Below, in pieces: positions 60,885 to 64,000 of a stretch of DNA of 64,000 nt; position 1 is the first letter of the stretch, and each line of letters starts with the position of its first letter. The position numbers were made by a program, and so were the translations under genes. Origin of the DNA: Deltaproteobacteria bacterium (GTDB lineage Bacteria > Myxococcota > XYA12-FULL-58-9); assembly GCA_016218825.1 (NCBI GenBank), contig JACRCV010000051.1, positions 62,001-126,000 of the forward strand. The letters are read 5' to 3'. The notes under the pieces are model-generated. The model was given only the letters and a program-made list of their open reading frames with translations, was not told the origin of the DNA and did no database searches.

Positions 60885-60915
60885 GGTGAAATCACCGGAG
60901 GTTGGTGATTTCACC
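60885..60915. promoter_or_regulatory. Inverted-repeat operator candidate between NHL and PhnD-like genes
   Basis: GGTGAAATCACC (60885-60896) and GGTGATTTCACC (60904-60915) are exact reverse complements of each other, each also a near-palindrome, with starts 19 bases apart (about two helical turns). They lie in the divergent region between the OmcS-like operon and the sensor operon. A TAATAT at 60939-60944 could be a -10 element for the rightward genes. Confidence 0.55.
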
Positions 60916-60950
60916 ATGTGCTCGAATCCCGACCGTGGTAATATCCGCCG

Positions 60951-61856
60951 ATGCTCGCGGGACATGCGACCCTCTGGCTTGGAGCGGTGGCGGCGATGGG
61001 CTGCGCCGTGGCGGACCAGCCGCCGCGGCTGCCTCCGACCAGCGGCGAGCCCCTCCAGTTCGGGCTCATTCCCGAGCAGAACATCTTCAATCAGCTCGAA
61101 CGGTACGAGCCCCTCGCCCTGTATCTCGGACAGCAAGTCGGCAGGAAGATCACGCTGATGATCCTCCCGCGCTACGGGAACATCATCGACAACTTCAAGA
61201 GCGAAGGGCTGCACGGCGCCTTCTTCGGGAGCTTCACCTACGTGCTTGCGCACGCAAAGCTGGGCGTGGAGGTCGTCGCTCGGCCGTTATCGCTCGACAA
61301 CAGCTCGATGTACCGCGGCCTGATGTTCACGAGGAGAGCCAGCGGCATCCGCTCATGTGCCGACATGCGGGGGAAGCGCTTCGCTTTCGTGGATCGGGCC
61401 ACGACCGCCGGGTATCTCCTGCCGCTGCGCTATTTCCAGGCGCACCAGGTCGAGTGGACGACCTACCTCAAGGAGGGCTACTTCGCCGGCACCCACGAGG
61501 GCGCCATCTCCGACGTGCTGAACGGCATGGCCGACGTCGGCGCCGCCAAGAACACGGTGTTCAACCGCATGGCGGCCGCGGACCCCAGAATCGAAAAGGA
61601 GCTGGTGGTGTTGGAGCAGTCCCCGGAGGTTCCCGAGAACGCCCTGGCGCTGCGGAAGGATCTCGATCCGTCGTTGAGCAGCCGAGTGAAGGAGGCACTG
61701 CTGCGCATGCACCTCGACGCGAACGGCAAGAAGGTGCTCGAGCGTTTCGGCGCCCAGCGGTTCATCGAGACCACCAACGCCGACTACGCCGCCGTCCTCA
61801 AGTACGCCGCCGAAGCCCAGCTCGACATGGCCACCTACGACTACCTCAACGACTGA
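60951..61856 (+). CDS. PhnD-like periplasmic binding protein (lipoprotein)
   Basis: A 301-residue binding protein of the phosphate/phosphonate (PhnD) type, with lipobox AAMGC. Family features: LQFGLIPEQNIFNQLERYEPLALYLGQQVG, IIDNFKSEGLHGAFFGSFTYVLAHAKLGVEVVAR, GLMFTRRASGIRSCADMRGKRFAFVDRATTAGYLLPLRYF, HEGAISDVLNGMADVGAAKNTVFNRM. There is no ABC transporter nearby; its stop overlaps the start of a histidine kinase gene, so it probably serves as a ligand-sensing partner of that kinase. Confidence 0.88.
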   Translation: MLAGHATLWLGAVAAMGCAVADQPPRLPPTSGEPLQFGLIPEQNIFNQLERYEPLALYLGQQVGRKITLMILPRYGNIIDNFKSEGLHGAFFGSFTYVLAHAKLGVEVVARPLSLDNSSMYRGLMFTRRASGIRSCADMRGKRFAFVDRATTAGYLLPLRYFQAHQVEWTTYLKEGYFAGTHEGAISDVLNGMADVGAAKNTVFNRMAAADPRIEKELVVLEQSPEVPENALALRKDLDPSLSSRVKEALLRMHLDANGKKVLERFGAQRFIETTNADYAAVLKYAAEAQLDMATYDYLND

Positions 61857-63310
61857 TGAAGAAGAGACTCTTTCTTGCCCTGGGCTTGTTCAACGCGTTC
61901 CTTCTCCTGGGCGCTGCCTACGTCGTCACCGAGGTCGACTCCGCCACGACGGATCTGGAGAGGCTCTTGACCCTCCACCAGGTGGAGATCCTGAGAGAGC
62001 ATTTCTTGATCGAGATCAAGCAGGTGCAGTCCAACCTCACCCTCATGGGTACGCCACGGCAGAGACCGTTCCAGACCGTCGTCCTCAACACCCGCAACAT
62101 GGGAAGCATGATCGACACCTGCTTTGATTGTCATCACTCGGACGAGGCCGTGGCGAGGCTCCTGGACTTGAAGAGCAGGACGCTGGCGTACCAGGACGGC
62201 CTCAGCAGAGTCATGACAATCCGTGCGAACACCGAGCGGTTGGTGGCGGAAAGCGATGCCGTCTTCGGGCTCGGCGAGGGGCTGATCGACGCGACGCGCG
62301 ACATGATCGCCATGACCCACGCGAAGTTGGCGGGCGTCACCGAGCATTCGTTGGTCCGCGTCGGGCGGACGAAACACCACCTGTTCCTGCTCGTGGCCGC
62401 CGGGCCGTTGCTGTCGGCGCTGCTCGCCTTCGCTATCCTCTCAGGGCTTGCCGGGCCCCTGCGCGTGTTGCTCGAAGGCACGAGAATGCTCAAGGCCGGG
62501 CAGCTCGATCACCGCGTGGCCGGGCTCAAGGACGAGTTCGGCGAGCTCGCCGCCTCGTTCAACGAGATGGCGGCATCCCTCAAAGAGCAAGTCTCGAGGA
62601 TGCAGCGCACCGAGCAGATGGTGGTCGCCGGCGAGCTGGCCACGGGGCTGGCGCACGAGATCAAGAATCCGTTGGCGGGCATCAAGGCAGCGATGCAGAT
62701 CCTGGGCAGCGAGGCCAACCTGTCGCAGCAAGATCGAGAGGTCGTCAGCAAGGTGGCGCGGGAGATCGTCGGCCTCGAAGCCTTGATGAAGAGCTTCCTG
62801 AATCTCACGCGGCCCGCCAAGCCGCAGATGACGGAGGTCAACGTCAACACTCTCATCGACACGGTCCTGGCGTTCTACGCCAGGAGCCGCCTGACGTCGC
62901 CGACCGCTGCCGGCCGGGTCGAGATCAGCCAGGAGCTGCAGCCACTGCCCAACACCATGGCCGACCCGAAGCAGCTGAACCAGGTCTTCCTGAACCTGGT
63001 CTTGAACGCCATCGACGCCATGCCGCAAGGCGGCACGCTCACCGCCCGCACCTCGTTCGAGAAGGGCCTGGGCATCATCCACGTCGAGTTTTGGGACACG
63101 GGCAAAGGGATCAGCAAGGAGAACATCGACAAGATCTTCCACCCCTTCTTCACCACCCAGGCCAAGGGGACGGGCTTGGGGTTGGCGATCTCGAGAACCC
63201 TGATCGAACAGCACGGCGGTTCGATCACCGGCGGCGCGAACCCCAAAGGCGGCGCGGTGTTTCGCATCCGGCTCCCGGTGCGGGCGCCGGAGGCAGGCCT
63301 CAGCGTATGA
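61856..63310 (+). CDS. Haem-binding sensor histidine kinase
   Basis: A 484-residue membrane kinase. A first helix at 5-25 and a second near 178-204 enclose a periplasmic sensor region containing C89-F-D-C-H93, a c-type haem attachment motif, followed by another His. A HAMP domain ([22 protein letters not shown]) leads to HisKA with H267 in [12 protein letters not shown] and a complete ATPase domain: [57 protein letters not shown]. The haem suggests redox or gas sensing. Start shares a base with the PhnD-like gene stop; overlaps the next gene by 4 bases. Confidence 0.92.
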   Translation: MKKRLFLALGLFNAFLLLGAAYVVTEVDSATTDLERLLTLHQVEILREHFLIEIKQVQSNLTLMGTPRQRPFQTVVLNTRNMGSMIDTCFDCHHSDEAVARLLDLKSRTLAYQDGLSRVMTIRANTERLVAESDAVFGLGEGLIDATRDMIAMTHAKLAGVTEHSLVRVGRTKHHLFLLVAAGPLLSALLAFAILSGLAGPLRVLLEGTRMLKAGQLDHRVAGLKDEFGELAASFNEMAASLKEQVSRMQRTEQMVVAGELATGLAHEIKNPLAGIKAAMQILGSEANLSQQDREVVSKVAREIVGLEALMKSFLNLTRPAKPQMTEVNVNTLIDTVLAFYARSRLTSPTAAGRVEISQELQPLPNTMADPKQLNQVFLNLVLNAIDAMPQGGTLTARTSFEKGLGIIHVEFWDTGKGISKENIDKIFHPFFTTQAKGTGLGLAISRTLIEQHGGSITGGANPKGGAVFRIRLPVRAPEAGLSV

Positions 63311-64000
63311 CGACCCGCGGCCGCGTGTTCCTGTTGGACGACGACGATCTGATCGTTTCGATGCTGGCGCGAGCGTTGTCCGGCGAGGGGTACGAAGTCA
63401 GGCCGGAGACCGACCCTGAGGGCGCCGTCGACAAGATCCGGCAGTTTTCCCCCGACGTGGTGCTCCTGGACATCAAGATGCCCGGCGCGAGCGGCATGGA
63501 GATCCTGAAGGAGATCACCGGCCAGGCCCCCGGCACGCAGGTCGTGATGCTGACGTCGGATGACAGCGCCAACACCGCGGTGACGGCGATGAAGCTCGGG
63601 GCGGTGGACTACCTGACCAAGCCCTTCGACATCGACGAGGTCAAGATCGTCGTCGCCTCGATCATGCAGAAGGCGAGCCTGATGCACGAGGTGGAGTATC
63701 TGCGGCGGGTCACCGCCGACCTCACCCACAAGGAGCTCCTCGGCACGTCCCCCGCGATCAACGAGCTCAAGGCTCGAGCCGAGAAGCTGGCGGCGGCGGG
63801 CGTCCCCACGGTGCTGATCACCGGAGAGAGCGGCTCGGGCAAAGAGGTCATGGCGCGTTTCATTCACGCCCTGATGCACCGCGGGGCTGCCGGCGGCCGC
63901 GCCCCGTTCATCGGCATCAACTGCGCAGCCCTGCCGGAGCCCTTGATCGAGAGCGAGCTCTTCGGCCACGAGGCGGGCGCGTTCACCGATGCCAAAGCCG
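63307..64000 (+). CDS. Sigma-54-dependent response regulator (partial)
   Basis: The first 231 codons of an NtrC-type activator, cut by the window end. Receiver domain at 5-120 with acidic DDDD patch and phospho-acceptor D55 in [12 protein letters not shown] and K in LTKPFD. From about 150 the AAA+ domain starts: [10 protein letters not shown], Walker A GESGSGKE, and the sigma-54-contacting loop, here GAFTDA instead of GAFTGA. With the upstream kinase it forms a two-component system expected to activate a sigma-54 promoter, perhaps of the OmcS-like operon. Confidence 0.93.
   Translation, partial: MTTRGRVFLLDDDDLIVSMLARALSGEGYEVRPETDPEGAVDKIRQFSPDVVLLDIKMPGASGMEILKEITGQAPGTQVVMLTSDDSANTAVTAMKLGAVDYLTKPFDIDEVKIVVASIMQKASLMHEVEYLRRVTADLTHKELLGTSPAINELKARAEKLAAAGVPTVLITGESGSGKEVMARFIHALMHRGAAGGRAPFIGINCAALPEPLIESELFGHEAGAFTDAKA

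Overview
The window is GC-rich, densely packed bacterial DNA, most consistent with a flagellated member of the Myxococcota or a related deltaproteobacterial lineage. Lines of evidence are an AgmX/PglI-type TonB-like protein, a (pseudo)kinase fused to a formylglycine-generating-enzyme-like domain, very large cysteine-rich lipoproteins of the DUF4215 type (one with a fibro-slime domain), and many secreted multihaem cytochromes. This is inference from gene families; no rRNA is present to fix the taxon.

Region 1 (1-22992) is a flagellar gene cluster. motA (partial) and flbD run leftward. From 931 a compact rightward operon encodes fliL-M-N-O-P-Q-R, flhB-A-F-G, fliA, flgF-G-A-H-I and a FlgJ rod-binding domain fused to an M23 peptidase; most junctions overlap by 4 bases (ATGA/GTGA). 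A late block follows: flgM-N-K-L, a receiver/kinase/PilZ hybrid, flagellin fliC, flbT and flaF. flgM and fliC each have a sigma-28-type promoter with the identical -10 GTCGATGT and an 11-base spacer. A sigma-54-like element lies directly before fliL. The flagellin/FlbT/FlaF set looks alphaproteobacterial in type.

Region 2 (22993-27003) holds a membrane kinase-like protein without a catalytic domain, then a small decayed mobile element: truncated antitoxin copy, iteron-like repeats, a prim-pol gene, an AlpA-like helix-turn-helix protein, a HigBA toxin-antitoxin pair and an integrase fragment. It ends at a tRNA-Ala(CGC) gene.

Region 3 (27100-41470) has a multipass membrane protein, a pseudokinase-FGE fusion, an AgmX-like protein, a secreted EEP-family hydrolase, and a 2548-residue cysteine-rich lipoprotein.

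Region 4 (41510-64000) looks like an extracellular electron transfer locus. One leftward operon (60801 to 55251) encodes an NHL beta-propeller, a six-haem cytochrome closely resembling the Geobacter nanowire subunit OmcS, and a cysteine-rich lipoprotein, and ends in a strong hairpin. A second leftward set (55185 to 41510) encodes a TMTC-like TPR membrane protein, a YVTN propeller lipoprotein, an outer-membrane beta-barrel, two CsgG-like lipoproteins, a parvulin-type PPIase, a 26-haem and a 16-haem cytochrome and another NHL protein: a candidate trans-envelope conduit plus filament assembly machinery. Divergent from them are a PhnD-like binding protein, a histidine kinase with a haem-binding CXXCH in its sensor region, and a sigma-54-dependent response regulator (cut by the window end), the likely control unit. 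Together the window describes a motile bacterium apparently able to build cytochrome filaments.
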